Assembly: GCF_016598595.1 (NCBI RefSeq)
Contig: NZ_CP066786.1
Coordinates: 2,441,501 to 2,505,500 of the forward strand
DNA: 64,000 bases
Reading direction: 5' to 3'
From: Martelella lutilitoris
GTDB taxonomy: Bacteria; Pseudomonadota; Alphaproteobacteria; Rhizobiales; Rhizobiaceae
Below, piece by piece: positions 10,542-18,152 of the stretch. The position numbers and the translations under genes are program-made. Each line of letters begins with the position of its first letter. Positions within the stretch are counted from its first letter, which is position 1. The notes under the pieces are model-generated. The model made no database searches. It was given only the letters and a program-made list of their open reading frames with translations, and had not been told where the DNA came from.

Positions 10542-11057
10542 TTGACCAAACGAGAGCCTTACGACGATGATCGACCAAAGCCGGAACGGCCTGTTCGGGC
10601 TGCCGAGTACGTCCGCATGTCAACTGACCATCAGAAGTATTCGACGGAAAACCAAGCCTATGCGATCAGACAGTATGCCGAAGCACGCGGAATCGAGATC
10701 GTCCGAACCTACGCTGACGAAGGAAAAAGCGGGCTCAGCGTCGATGGTCGCGATGCCTTCAAGTGCCTGATTGAGGACGTCACGGAGGGCCGCGCTACAT
10801 TCGAGATAATCCTCGTCTATGACGTGAGCCGCTGGGGCCGTTTTCAGGACACGGACGAGAGCGCTTACTACGAATATATCTGCAAGCGCGCCGGTGTGCG
10901 GGTTCAATATTGTGCCGAGCAGTTCGAAAACGATGGCAGCCCGATCGCGGCCATCATCAAAGGCGTGAAGAGCGCCATGGCCGGCGAATATAGCCGCGAG
11001 CTTTCGGTGAAGGTGTTCGCCGGTCAGGGACGTCTGATCGAAAAAGAGACTGTCTAG
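10542..11057 (+). pseudogene. Serine recombinase, catalytic domain only, truncated by IS256
   Basis: The resolvase-type catalytic domain is well kept: RAAEYVRMSTDHQKYSTENQ with the nucleophile serine, then YADEGKSGLSVDGRDAF, VYDVSRWGRFQDTDES, and GEYSRELSVKVFAGQGRLIE. A full-length family member has about 500 residues and continues with a recombinase domain. Here homology stops at GRLIE, where the IS256 inverted repeat begins (11046), and the frame ends four codons later in IS sequence. TTG 10542 follows an AAGGG-type site; ATG 10464 is the longer alternative. It could still make an isolated catalytic domain, but not a functional integrase. Confidence 0.8.
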
Positions 11058-12361
11058 AATTTTGTGCCCTGGCGCTGTTTCAGGACATAGGAAAACGTTC
11101 TTCAAACATGATTGCGAGCTGGCTTTTGACGGCGTGCCATTCTCGCACTGAACGCTTCCACTCGGTTGAGGTAGCATTGAGGGCCAGATAGATCAACTTG
11201 GCCGCTGCCTCATCGCTCGGGAAATGGCCGCGGGTTCTGACGGCGCGGCGGATTTTCGAATTCAGAGCCTCAATGGGATTCGTCGTGTAGATCAGCCTGC
11301 GCACCTCTGGCGGATAGTCGAGAAACGGGATGACCTCGTTCCAGGCCCGCCGCCAACTCGGCACGATCGCCGGATAGCGCCTGGCCAGATCGCTGTCCTC
11401 GAACGTCGCCAGCGCTTGTTCCGCCGCCTCGACATTGACGGCGGTGTAAACCGTCTTGAGCGCCTTGGCGACGGCCTTGCGGTCCTTGTAGCTGGCGAAG
11501 TTCATGGAATGGCGCAGGAGATGGACGATGCAGGTCTGAACCTGTGTTCTCGGAAAGGCGGCCTCGATAGCCTGCGGAAAGCCCTTGAGGCCGTCAACGA
11601 CGGCGATCAGGATGTCCTAGACACCGCGATTGCGCAAGTCGCCCAGCACGCTGGCCCAGAATTTGGCGCCTTCATTGGCCTGGAACCACAGGCCCAGCAC
11701 GTCGCGCGTGCCGTCCGGCAGAATGGCCAGCGCCACGAACACCGCCTTGTTGGAGACCACGCCGTCGCTGCGGATATTGACCCGGATCGCGTCCATGAAG
11801 ACGATCGGATAGCAGGGCTCCAGAGGGCGGTTCTGCCATGCCGTGACCTCATCCATCACGCTGTCGGTGATCGCGGAAATCAGGCCGGGCGAGGCCTCGA
11901 CGCCGTAGATTTCCTCGATATGCCCCTGGATCTCGCGCGTTGTCATGCCCCGGGCATACATCGAGATGATCTTGCGGTCGAAATCGGGAAAGCGGCGCTG
12001 GTATTTGGCGATCAGCACCGGATCGAAGGTGCCGTTGCGGTCACGAGGAATGTCGAGGACCACCTTGCCGCTGTCGGTGGTCACCGTCTTGCTGCTGGAG
12101 CCATTGCGACGGTTTGCCGACTGGTTATGGCCTTCGGGCACAGCCTCAGCCCGTTCCTCATCAAGATGGACGTCCATCTCGGTGCTCAGGGCGCGTTCGG
12201 CCAGCGCTTTTGTCAGTTCGGACAGGATACCGTCCTTGCCGAAAAGATCACCGGGCGAGCGCCCTTGCATCAGGCGGTCCAAGAGTTCTTTGTCGATGCT
12301 CATACGTGGGTCTCCTCAAAGAGCAGTTACCACGCCAGAGCACAAAAATCAGGATAGTCCC
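11046..12361 (-). mobile_element. IS256-family insertion sequence
   Basis: About 1316 bp with imperfect inverted repeats: left end GAGACTGTCTAGAATTTTGT (11046 on), right end read inward GGGACTATCCTGATTTTTGT (12361 down), both continuing into a GTG-C-CTGGCG match. No 8-9 bp target duplication is present: the left flank (GATCGAAAA) belongs to a serine recombinase and the right flank (GGCATCCTT) to an IS21 istA gene. The two flanks therefore come from different places, indicating a deletion or recombination through the element. Confidence 0.85.
11080..12303 (-). pseudogene. IS256-family transposase with an in-frame amber stop
   Basis: Mutator-type DDE transposase, normally about 400 residues. 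The open frame from 12303 (MSIDKELLDRLMQGRSPGDL) stops at 11617-11619, where the minus strand reads TAG in RNRGV-stop-DILIAVVDGLKGF. The same frame continues after the stop to 11080, through LLRHSMNFASYKDRKAVAKA and a normal C-terminus. The family usually has Gln or Glu at that position, so one base change explains the stop. DDE context residues VFMDAIRVN and VVDGLKGF are intact. The copy is probably inactive unless the stop is read through. Confidence 0.85.
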
Positions 12362-12884
12362 GGCATCCTTCGCCAACCGGCCAGTCAGCCTTCGGGTTTA
12401 TCCGGATCGTGTCGTCGTCGCTGCGGAAGGCCAGATCATCTGCGAGCACACACGCATCTTCAGCCGGTCACACGAGGGACCCGGGCAAACCGTCTACGAC
12501 TGGCGGCATTATCTGGCTGTCGTGCAGCGAAAGCCCGGCGCTCTACGCAATGGCGCTCCCTTCACCGAGCTTCCCGAAGCCCTCAGGACACTGCAGCAAC
12601 ATTTGCTCAGGAAGCCGGGTGGTGATCGTGAGATGGTCGACATTCTCGCTCTCGTTTTGCAGCACGACGAACAGGTGGTGCTCTCGGCCGTCGACATGGC
12701 GCTGACGTCCGGCGTTCCCACCAAGACCCACATTCTCAATCTGCTTCACCGCCTCGTCGACGGCAAATCATTCACGCCACCCACTATCGATGCGCCACAG
12801 GCCCTGACGCTCACCAACGAGCCAAAGGCCAATGTCGAACGTTATGATGCTCTGAGAAAGACGGAGGTCCGCCATGCGTCATAA
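12362..12884 (+). pseudogene. IstA transposase (IS21 family), C-terminal remnant
   Basis: About 170 C-terminal residues of an IS21 IstA remain: VSLRVYPDRVVVAAEGQIIC, YDWRHYLAVVQRKPGALRNG, and [20 protein letters not shown]. The DDE catalytic domain is lost at the IS256 junction at 12361/12362. Its end overlaps the istB start by 11 bases, the usual istA-istB arrangement. Confidence 0.85.
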
Positions 12885-13686
12885 TCCAGCAAGCGGTGCA
12901 ATCGTCATCATGCTCAGGCAATTGAAGATGCACGGCATGGCCCAAGCTGTGGGTGAACTGACCGAACAGGGATCGCCGGCATTCGAGACCGCCATTCCCA
13001 TCCTGTCGCAGCTTCTCAAAGCTGAGACGGCGGAACGGGAGGTCCGATCCGTTGCCTATCAGCTCAAGACTGCCCGCTTCCCAGCCTATCGCGACCTGAA
13101 TGGTTTTGACTTCTCAAGCAGCGAGATCAATGAGGCATTGGTCCGTCAGCTTCACCGCTGCGACTTCCTCGATGAGGCCAACAACATCGTCCTCGTCGGC
13201 GGACCCGGCACTGGCAAGAACCACATCGCCACCGCAATCGGCGTGCAGGCCATCGAGCATTACCACAAGCGGGTTCGGTTCTTCTCAACCGTTGAACTGG
13301 TCAATGCGCTCGAACAGGAGAAGGCCCAGGGCAAATCCGGGCAGATCGCCAACCGGCTCGTCCATTCCGATCTCGTCATCCTCGATGAACTGGGATACCT
13401 GCCATTCAGCGCGTCTGGCGGTGCATTGCTCTTCCACCTGCTCAGCAAGCTCTACGAACGCACCAGCGTCATCATCACCACCAATCTCAGCTTCAGCGAA
13501 TGGGCCAGCGTCTTCGGCGACGCCAAGATGACAACGGCGCTTCTCGACCGGCTCACGCACCATTGCCACATCCTCGAAACCGGAAACGACAGCTTCCGAT
13601 TCAAAAACAGCTCAGCGCAGGAGCGCAAAAACACAAAGGAGAAAAGCAGGAACTTGACCGAAACCATCAACCCGAAACATACATAA
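12874..13686 (+). CDS. istB: IstB helper ATPase (IS21 family) with altered Walker A
   Basis: AAA+ ATPase that assists IstA in transposition. The 270 residues include N-terminal IstB helices, a P-loop at 109-117 (GGPGTGKNH), Walker [12 protein letters not shown], and sensor region [12 protein letters not shown]. The Walker A Thr is replaced by Asn116 (AAC at 13219-13221; family members have GTGKTH). That residue normally coordinates magnesium, so ATP use may be impaired. With istA truncated the element cannot move by itself. Confidence 0.88.
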   Translation: MRHNPASGAIVIMLRQLKMHGMAQAVGELTEQGSPAFETAIPILSQLLKAETAEREVRSVAYQLKTARFPAYRDLNGFDFSSSEINEALVRQLHRCDFLDEANNIVLVGGPGTGKNHIATAIGVQAIEHYHKRVRFFSTVELVNALEQEKAQGKSGQIANRLVHSDLVILDELGYLPFSASGGALLFHLLSKLYERTSVIITTNLSFSEWASVFGDAKMTTALLDRLTHHCHILETGNDSFRFKNSSAQERKNTKEKSRNLTETINPKHT

Positions 13687-13742
13687 AGGAGGGTCAAATC
13701 TCGACGGAAACGCCGGGTCACTTCTCAGTGGAAATCAACAGC

Positions 13743-13985
13743 CTGGATAGAGGAGGCTTTGACTTTAGCGAGGATATCGAGCGCCTTATTCGGATCGTAA
13801 TCGCCAAAAACTTGGGGGAGGAACTGATTGCGTGGTTCAAAGCCAATCGTTTTTCAGAACGCTACTCCCCAATTTATGTGGCGTTGCTGGCCGCCGTCCG
13901 TGGTGAAAGGCTGTTGCTTGATAGCAATCCAGAAGTGCGCCACGCAGCCAATCTAATTTACTCTCGCTTAGTCGCTAGAAAATGA
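13743..13985 (+). pseudogene. C-terminal fragment of an unidentified gene cut by IS21
   Basis: Immediately after the IS21 end an open frame runs for 80 residues without a start: LDRGGFDFSEDIERLIRIVI, then LGEELIAWFKANRFSERYSP, and VALLAAVRGERLLLDSNPEV. It is helical and gene-like, and probably is the tail of a larger protein whose front was removed by the insertion. Family not recognised. The 13986-14156 stretch after it is AT-rich and shows no gene. Confidence 0.4.
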
Positions 13986-14156
13986 AACGCAACAGTGAAT
14001 CGGGTGAAAGTATCGCGAGAGCCGATCAGCGTGAGCCATTTCAAGGAAAGATCGAGGTACAGGGTTAAAAAGAACAGAAACAAAACAATAATAGTAAACC
14101 AACCTGTAAACTGGCTAGATACCCAAACAAGAAAAATCCTAAACCCTTGAAAAGAT

Positions 14157-14233
14157 TGGCGACCCCTGCAGGATTCGAACCTGCGACCGTCGGCTTAGAA
14201 GGCCGGTGCTCTATCCAGCTGAGCTAAGGGGCC
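14157..14233 (-). tRNA. tRNA-Arg (anticodon UCU)
   Basis: 77 nt on the minus strand from 14233. Acceptor stem GGCCCCT pairs with AGGGGTC, with discriminator G and an encoded CCA (14157-14159). D-arm TAGCTCAGCTGGATAGAGCA, anticodon stem CCGGC with loop CTTCTAA giving anticodon UCU, T-arm GCAGGTTCGAATCCTGC. It marks the border between the accessory region to the left and core-type genes to the right. The 3' end faces the accessory side, the orientation expected of an integration target. Confidence 0.95.
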
Positions 14234-14334
14234 GTTTGGTGCTCGCGGGCGGCATGAATGCCTGATCCCGTCGTAAATGACAAGCTTTCTGCGGGTCGTC
14301 TCCGGGAAGATTTGCCGGCAACGCGAGAGGCCTT

Positions 14335-14450
14335 GGGGCTGGAGCATGTCCGGCTTCCTCGAATCGCGACCACGCCCTAGCCTTTTTCCGCGCGTCCGGG
14401 AGGAAAACCGGTCTCCACTTTTCCTGGACGCGCTCCAGTTGACCGGAGTT
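14335..14450. repeat. Rhizobial-type intergenic palindromic repeat
   Basis: Contains the inverted arms GCGCGTCC (14390-14397) and GGACGCGC (14426-14433) flanking AGGAAAAC and TTTTCC segments, with outer GGAGCATGTCCGG and CGCTCCAG. This resembles the short GGAGCG-type palindromic elements scattered between genes in Rhizobiales. It occupies most of the 14234-14518 gap, where I see no gene. Confidence 0.55.
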
Positions 14451-14518
14451 GCCGCGCGAAAGGCCGCGGGCAGGCTTGACGTCCGGGCGGGTAAGTGCGG
14501 CTTGCAAAGACGCCTGCG

Positions 14519-14824
14519 TCAGTGCGTCCAGGGCTGCACGCGGTCCGGCTTGAAGTTGTCGGAGTAGGAAACGACCTTTTCCTTGGTCTCCTTCGGCTGG
14601 ATCACGCGATAGGCGATCCCGTGGCGGCGCGCATAGGCCTCGGCCTCCTGCTGGCTGTCGAACCGCAGCTTGACCTGCTGCAGCATATCGGAAGACGAGG
14701 TATAGCCGAACAGGGGGTCGATCGTGCGCGGCGTCTGCTGGTCGAATTCCAGCACCCACTGGTGGGTCTTGGCCTGGCCCTGCTGCATTGCCGTTCTGGC
14801 GGGACGGTAAATCTTCGCCGACAT
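14519..14824 (-). CDS. NADH:ubiquinone oxidoreductase accessory subunit, NDUFS4 family
   Basis: 101 residues. Sequence MSAKIYRPARTAMQQGQAKT, then WVLEFDQQTPRTIDPLFGYT, SSDMLQQVKLRFDSQQEAEA, and a C-terminal YSDNFKPDRVQPWTH match the alphaproteobacterial homologue of mitochondrial NDUFS4, an 18-kDa accessory subunit of complex I. It acts at the peripheral arm on the cytoplasmic side. Start 14824 matches the family; ATG 14848 would add nine residues. It is monocistronic here, directly next to the tRNA. Confidence 0.9.
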   Translation of the reverse strand: MSAKIYRPARTAMQQGQAKTHQWVLEFDQQTPRTIDPLFGYTSSSDMLQQVKLRFDSQQEAEAYARRHGIAYRVIQPKETKEKVVSYSDNFKPDRVQPWTH

Positions 14825-14937
14825 CCTAACTGCTCCGATTGGTTTCATGCGCCGCGCGGCGCGTCGAATTCTGATGCCCTTCTTACGTCATTTTCTCTGC
14901 CGGGCAATAAAAATCAAGCCTTGGCGGCGCTGCGGCT

Positions 14938-15486
14938 TCAGAATTTGGCGTTCCAGATGATCATCTCAAGCCGCCATCCGTTCAGCGCGGTCTGCTCCGG
15001 CAACATGCCGTCGGGCCCCTCGCCCCGTCCGCCAAAAATCAGCGCGATCTGGTCGCTGCCCGGCGCAAGACAGACCGCCGTGCCCGAGAACACCTCCATG
15101 CCCGGTTCGCAGTAGCGCGCATCACTCCCGGAAAAGACCGCCGAAAAAGGATCGCCGATCCGCGCGCCCCCGCCGGTTGCGGCGTCGGCGGAGACGATGT
15201 CGGCCCGCACCACCGTCTCTGCGCCGTAAAGGGTGATGATATCGACGCCCTCCCGGGCGGCGATGAGAACGGAATAGAGGCCGCCTTCGCCTTCCCGCCG
15301 CTCGGCGCGGACCTCCATGCCGGGCAAGGCCCGGCGGACCGCCTCGGCATCGAAACGCGTCCGGCCGTCGATGCCGTAGAGCCCTGATTCGGTCACGACA
15401 ATGGCCGCGTCGCGCGCCTGCGCGCAGGCAAAGACAAGGGAAAAGGCCGCGGCCAGGCATATCCGGAGGGTGCGTCTGCTGTTCAA
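14938..15486 (-). CDS. DUF1131 family putative lipoprotein
   Basis: 182 residues related to the E. coli YfeY (RpoE-regulated lipoprotein) family: ESGLYGIDGRTRFDAEAVRR near the start, ARYCEPGMEVFSGTAVCLAP in the middle, and GPDGMLPEQTALNGWRLEMI near the end. The N-terminus is basic then hydrophobic (RICLAAAFSLVFACAQA) with a possible lipobox VFAC, so it is exported and perhaps lipidated. Function unknown. It is read away from the diguanylate cyclase gene; the 236 bases between them hold a large inverted repeat. Confidence 0.78.
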   Translation of the reverse strand: MNSRRTLRICLAAAFSLVFACAQARDAAIVVTESGLYGIDGRTRFDAEAVRRALPGMEVRAERREGEGGLYSVLIAAREGVDIITLYGAETVVRADIVSADAATGGGARIGDPFSAVFSGSDARYCEPGMEVFSGTAVCLAPGSDQIALIFGGRGEGPDGMLPEQTALNGWRLEMIIWNAKF

Positions 15487-15648
15487 ATATGAAGTCCCTT
15501 CTATTGTGTCCGATCATACGCTTCGGTAATCAATACGGGAATGGCTTTCGTGACGTTGGCGCCGGGACGGCTCGGGCGGTGACGAGCGGCGGCGGCGCGC
15601 CCTCGCCTGCTTTGCAGAACGGCGAAATCGCTATAGGATCGCCGCTTT

Positions 15649-15688
15649 GACATTGCGTGCGGGCACAGCCCTGCCCGCACGCAATGTC
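15649..15688. repeat. Perfect 16-bp inverted repeat upstream of the diguanylate cyclase
   Basis: Arms GACATTGCGTGCGGGC (15649-15664) and GCCCGCACGCAATGTC (15673-15688) enclose an 8-base spacer. It is 34 bases before the chosen start (15723). No T-run follows on either strand, so it is more likely an RNA hairpin in the leader or a regulator site than a terminator. Confidence 0.85.
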
Positions 15689-15722
15689 GCCAGGTCGCCT
15701 GAGAAAGGCTTTATTGAAAAGA

Positions 15723-17186
15723 ATGAGCAGAACCTTGAACAACAGTTCTCTCGAAAACGAGATGTTCGAGCTGGCCCCGATCGCCATGTGGGTCGAGGAT
15801 TTCAGCGCGGTGAAAGCCCTTTTCGACGCATGGCGCGCCGAAGGCGTCACGGATATCGCCTCTTTTCTCCGCGCCGACATATCCCGCGTTGCCGCATGCG
15901 CCAGGGCCATCCGTGTGGTGAAGGTGAACCGCAAGACGCTCGAGCTGTTCGAAGCGCGCGACACGGCCCATCTCGTCGACAATATCACCGCGGTCTTCCG
16001 CGACGACATGCTGGAGACCCATATCGACGAACTGACCCAGCTGTTCGAGGGCAAGTCCAACTTCACCAGCTACACGGTCAACTACACGCTTTCCGGCAAG
16101 CGTCTGGACGTGCAGCTGCGCGGCCAGGTGATGCCGGGCCACGAGAAAACGCTCGACTACGTTCTCCTGGCAACGGAGGACGTCACCGAGCGCGAGGACG
16201 CTCACCGCCGGGAACGCCGTCAGTCGCTCTATGCCAAGGGCCTGTTCGAACATTCGCCGGTTTCGCTCTGGGTCGAGGATTTCTCCCGCATCCGGGTCAT
16301 GCTCGATGATCTGCGCGCCCGCCATATCGTCGATCTCAGGGTGTTCATGGACGTGCACCCCGAATTCGTGCGCCAGTGCCTGAGCGAAATCCGGGTCATC
16401 GACGTCAACCAGGCGACGCTCGACATGTTCCGCGCGCCAAACCGGCAGGTCCTGCTGCAAAACCAGCATGCGGTGTTTCGCGACGATGTCGAGGACCATT
16501 TCCGCGAGCAGCTGATCGACCTGTGGGAGGGCCGCCTGCTGCACACCCATGAGGTGATGAATTATGCCCTGGATGGTTCCGAGCGCTATGTCCTGCTGCA
16601 GTTTTCCGTTTTTCCCGGTCACGAGGAGGACTGGTCTCTCGTTCTCGTCTCGCTCACCGACATTACCGCGCGCAAGAAGGCCGAGGCCTATCTCGAATAT
16701 CTGGGGCGCCACGATGTTCTGACCAAGCTCTACAACCGCTCCTTCTACACCGAGGAGATCAACCGGCTTGAGCGCAAGAACTTCCGTCCCATCGGCGTGC
16801 TGATCATCGATCTCAACGGGTTGAAGGACGCCAATGACGCGCTGGGCCACGACGCCGGCGACAGCCTGCTGCGCAGGCTTGGCGAGGTTCTCAACGAATC
16901 GGTCTGCCAGCCCAATTGCGCCGCCCGCATCGGCGGCGACGAGTTCGCCGTGCTGATGCCCGGAGCGGATTATGAGGCGGCCGAGGTGGCGCTCGAGGAA
17001 ATCCACAAGGTGCTGAAGGTCAACAACCAGTTCTATGCCGATGCCCCGATCAGCATTTCCGCCGGGATCGCCATTTGCGAGACGGGCGAAACGATCGAAT
17101 CCGCGGTCCGCCGCGCCGATGCGGAAATGTACCGCCAGAAACGCGAATACTACGCTCTCCAGCGCAAGACCGGCTCCGGCGGATGA
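15723..17186 (+). CDS. Diguanylate cyclase with two tandem PAS-like domains
   Basis: Makes cyclic di-GMP. The 487-residue protein has two related sensor modules: residues about 12-150 begin ELAPIAMWVEDFSAVKALFD, and about 165-305 begin EHSPVSLWVEDFSRIRVMLD. Both share the P-x-x-x-WVEDFS signature, followed by VNRKTLELF or VNQATLDMF and an AVFRDD segment, so one arose by duplication. The GGDEF domain follows; GGDEF itself is at 404-408. The RxxD inhibitory site is absent (CQPN at that position), so product feedback is not expected. There are no transmembrane segments, suggesting a cytosolic signal. Start 15723 avoids the hairpin; ATG 15657 lies inside it. Confidence 0.9.
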   Translation: MSRTLNNSSLENEMFELAPIAMWVEDFSAVKALFDAWRAEGVTDIASFLRADISRVAACARAIRVVKVNRKTLELFEARDTAHLVDNITAVFRDDMLETHIDELTQLFEGKSNFTSYTVNYTLSGKRLDVQLRGQVMPGHEKTLDYVLLATEDVTEREDAHRRERRQSLYAKGLFEHSPVSLWVEDFSRIRVMLDDLRARHIVDLRVFMDVHPEFVRQCLSEIRVIDVNQATLDMFRAPNRQVLLQNQHAVFRDDVEDHFREQLIDLWEGRLLHTHEVMNYALDGSERYVLLQFSVFPGHEEDWSLVLVSLTDITARKKAEAYLEYLGRHDVLTKLYNRSFYTEEINRLERKNFRPIGVLIIDLNGLKDANDALGHDAGDSLLRRLGEVLNESVCQPNCAARIGGDEFAVLMPGADYEAAEVALEEIHKVLKVNNQFYADAPISISAGIAICETGETIESAVRRADAEMYRQKREYYALQRKTGSGG

Positions 17187-17555
17187 ACCTTTCGGCCTTG
17201 GAGACTCGTGGAGACGGATGCCACCAGGGCCGATGTACTGGCTGATCCGATTTTTCGGCTGCGCCTCATAGTGCGCTGAATTATAAGAATTTTCCATAAA
17301 TGAAAGTTTCTCCAGCCGCCCCGATGCTTGGCGGCAGGGCTGGAGAGATACGCCGCGCCGGGCGCAACACGCTTTTCCGCGCAATCGCATTTTGTCGGGA
17401 AACGGCGCCCTCCGGCGCCGGCCTCCATCCCGGGGCGCCGTGAGTCCATCCGGTCGCACAAAGGACGCCGTGACCTATTGGATCGACGCATAACGCTCTC
17501 CGAAAACTGATCTGGATTTTCGGCCCAGCTCGCTAGCGACATTCAAAAATAATAG
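17187..17555. other. Intergenic region with a degenerate dispersed repeat
   Basis: 370 bases between the cyclase and the phenol hydroxylase control region. GC-rich to 17450, then 17451-17535 is a diverged copy of the repeat seen at 58861-58965 and (inverted) at about 52640-52705; shared blocks include CGCACAAAGGACGC and ACCTATT...GACGCAT followed by CCGAAAA...TTTTCGG. No gene seen. Confidence 0.5.
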
Positions 17556-17600
17556 CGATATAAATATATATAAAACGATATAAAAAAATAATAACGATAT
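17556..17600. promoter_or_regulatory. Three phased CGATAT boxes in AT-rich DNA
   Basis: CGATAT occurs at 17556-17561, 17576-17581 and 17595-17600, steps of 20 and 19 bases, close to two helical turns. Each is followed by a run of A/T. The block is far more AT-rich than its surroundings and ends six bases before the -35 box. It looks like an activator or nucleoid-protein binding array for the phenol hydroxylase operon. Confidence 0.5.
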
Positions 17601-17605
17601 TTTTG

Positions 17606-17634
17606 TTGACTGTCTGGGCGCAATGCGCTCTTAT
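17606..17634 (+). promoter_or_regulatory. Sigma-70-type promoter of the phenol hydroxylase operon
   Basis: TTGACT (17606-17611), 17-base spacer, TCTTAT (17629-17634). The spacer contains the palindrome GCGCAATGCGC (17618-17628), well placed for a repressor or activator. I see no -24/-12 sigma-54 motif, which DmpR-controlled operons use. Confidence 0.5.
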
Positions 17635-17709
17635 TTTTCCTGCGATGCGGGCTGTCGCGTGAGGAGCACAGCCAGCCGTTGAAAGCGGCGCCGTCGCTTG
17701 GGAGGAAAC

Positions 17710-18108
17710 ATGACAGAGACGGATCTTTCATTCGCGGTCGCCGGTGGCGGCTGCACGGGATGCGGCGCCTGCGGGAAAAAGGGCGGCTGCGGTTCGCTTT
17801 CCGCGCTCGACACCTTCATCGTGCCGGAAGACGACCGGCCCCTGATCAGCGGATCGGGCCCCCGTCTCGGCAAGGCCTTTGTCCGCGTGCTTGGCCGTCA
17901 GCTCGACCGCTTCATCGAATTCGAATTCATCCTGAACGACGAGACGCTGAGCGTGGAACTGGTGATGCCGGATGCGGCATTTGCCGAGTTCTGCGAGCGT
18001 TGCGAGGCCGAGATCCTGCCGGATGAAAACGGCGAGGTCGTATCGCTCGAAGCCATCAGGGCCCGCACCGCCGGGCTCTATCGAGCCGCGCCCGCCGGCC
18101 GCGGCTGA
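17710..18108 (+). CDS. dmpK: Phenol hydroxylase assembly protein, DmpK-like, with N-terminal Cys cluster
   Basis: Residues about 55-130 match the DmpK family (GKAFVRVLGRQLDRFIEFEF, then LSVELVMPDAAFAEFCERCE), proposed to help load iron into the oxygenase. The family is usually about 90 residues without cysteines in this part. This protein has 132 residues with a front section GGGCTGCGACGKKGGCG giving Cys15, Cys18, Cys21 and Cys27, a spacing like iron-sulfur or zinc sites. ATG 17710 follows GGAGG (17701-17705); TTG 17698 overlaps that site and is rejected. First gene of a six-gene operon. Confidence 0.85.
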   Translation: MTETDLSFAVAGGGCTGCGACGKKGGCGSLSALDTFIVPEDDRPLISGSGPRLGKAFVRVLGRQLDRFIEFEFILNDETLSVELVMPDAAFAEFCERCEAEILPDENGEVVSLEAIRARTAGLYRAAPAGRG

Positions 18109-18152
18109 AGAGAATTGCACCCAGTAAATCAGGCAAACGGGGAGGAGAACCC

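Larger units (their letters stand above)
12362..13740 (+). mobile_element. IS21-family element, 5' half deleted
   Basis: Contains the istA remnant and istB. The right end is recognisable as CGCCGGGTCACTTCTCAGTG followed by GAAATCAACA, ending at 13740, the TG...CA type terminus of this IS21 group. The left end has been lost at the IS256 boundary. Confidence 0.75.

Noticed and set aside
11224..12357. 377-residue plus-strand frame opposite the IS256 transposase
   Set aside because: Antisense shadow of the transposase pseudogene.
14211..14759. 182-residue minus-strand frame over the tRNA and NDUFS4 gene
   Set aside because: It overlaps the tRNA and the well-supported NDUFS4-like gene in another frame, and has no family features.
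15711..17459. 582-residue minus-strand frame opposite the diguanylate cyclase
   Set aside because: Shadow without motifs; the plus strand has GGDEF and PAS-like modules.
17187..17709. Sigma-54 (-24/-12) promoter for the phenol hydroxylase operon
   Set aside because: No GG-N10-GC pair with acceptable flanks was found; the best GG/GC candidates near 17616 have wrong spacing.
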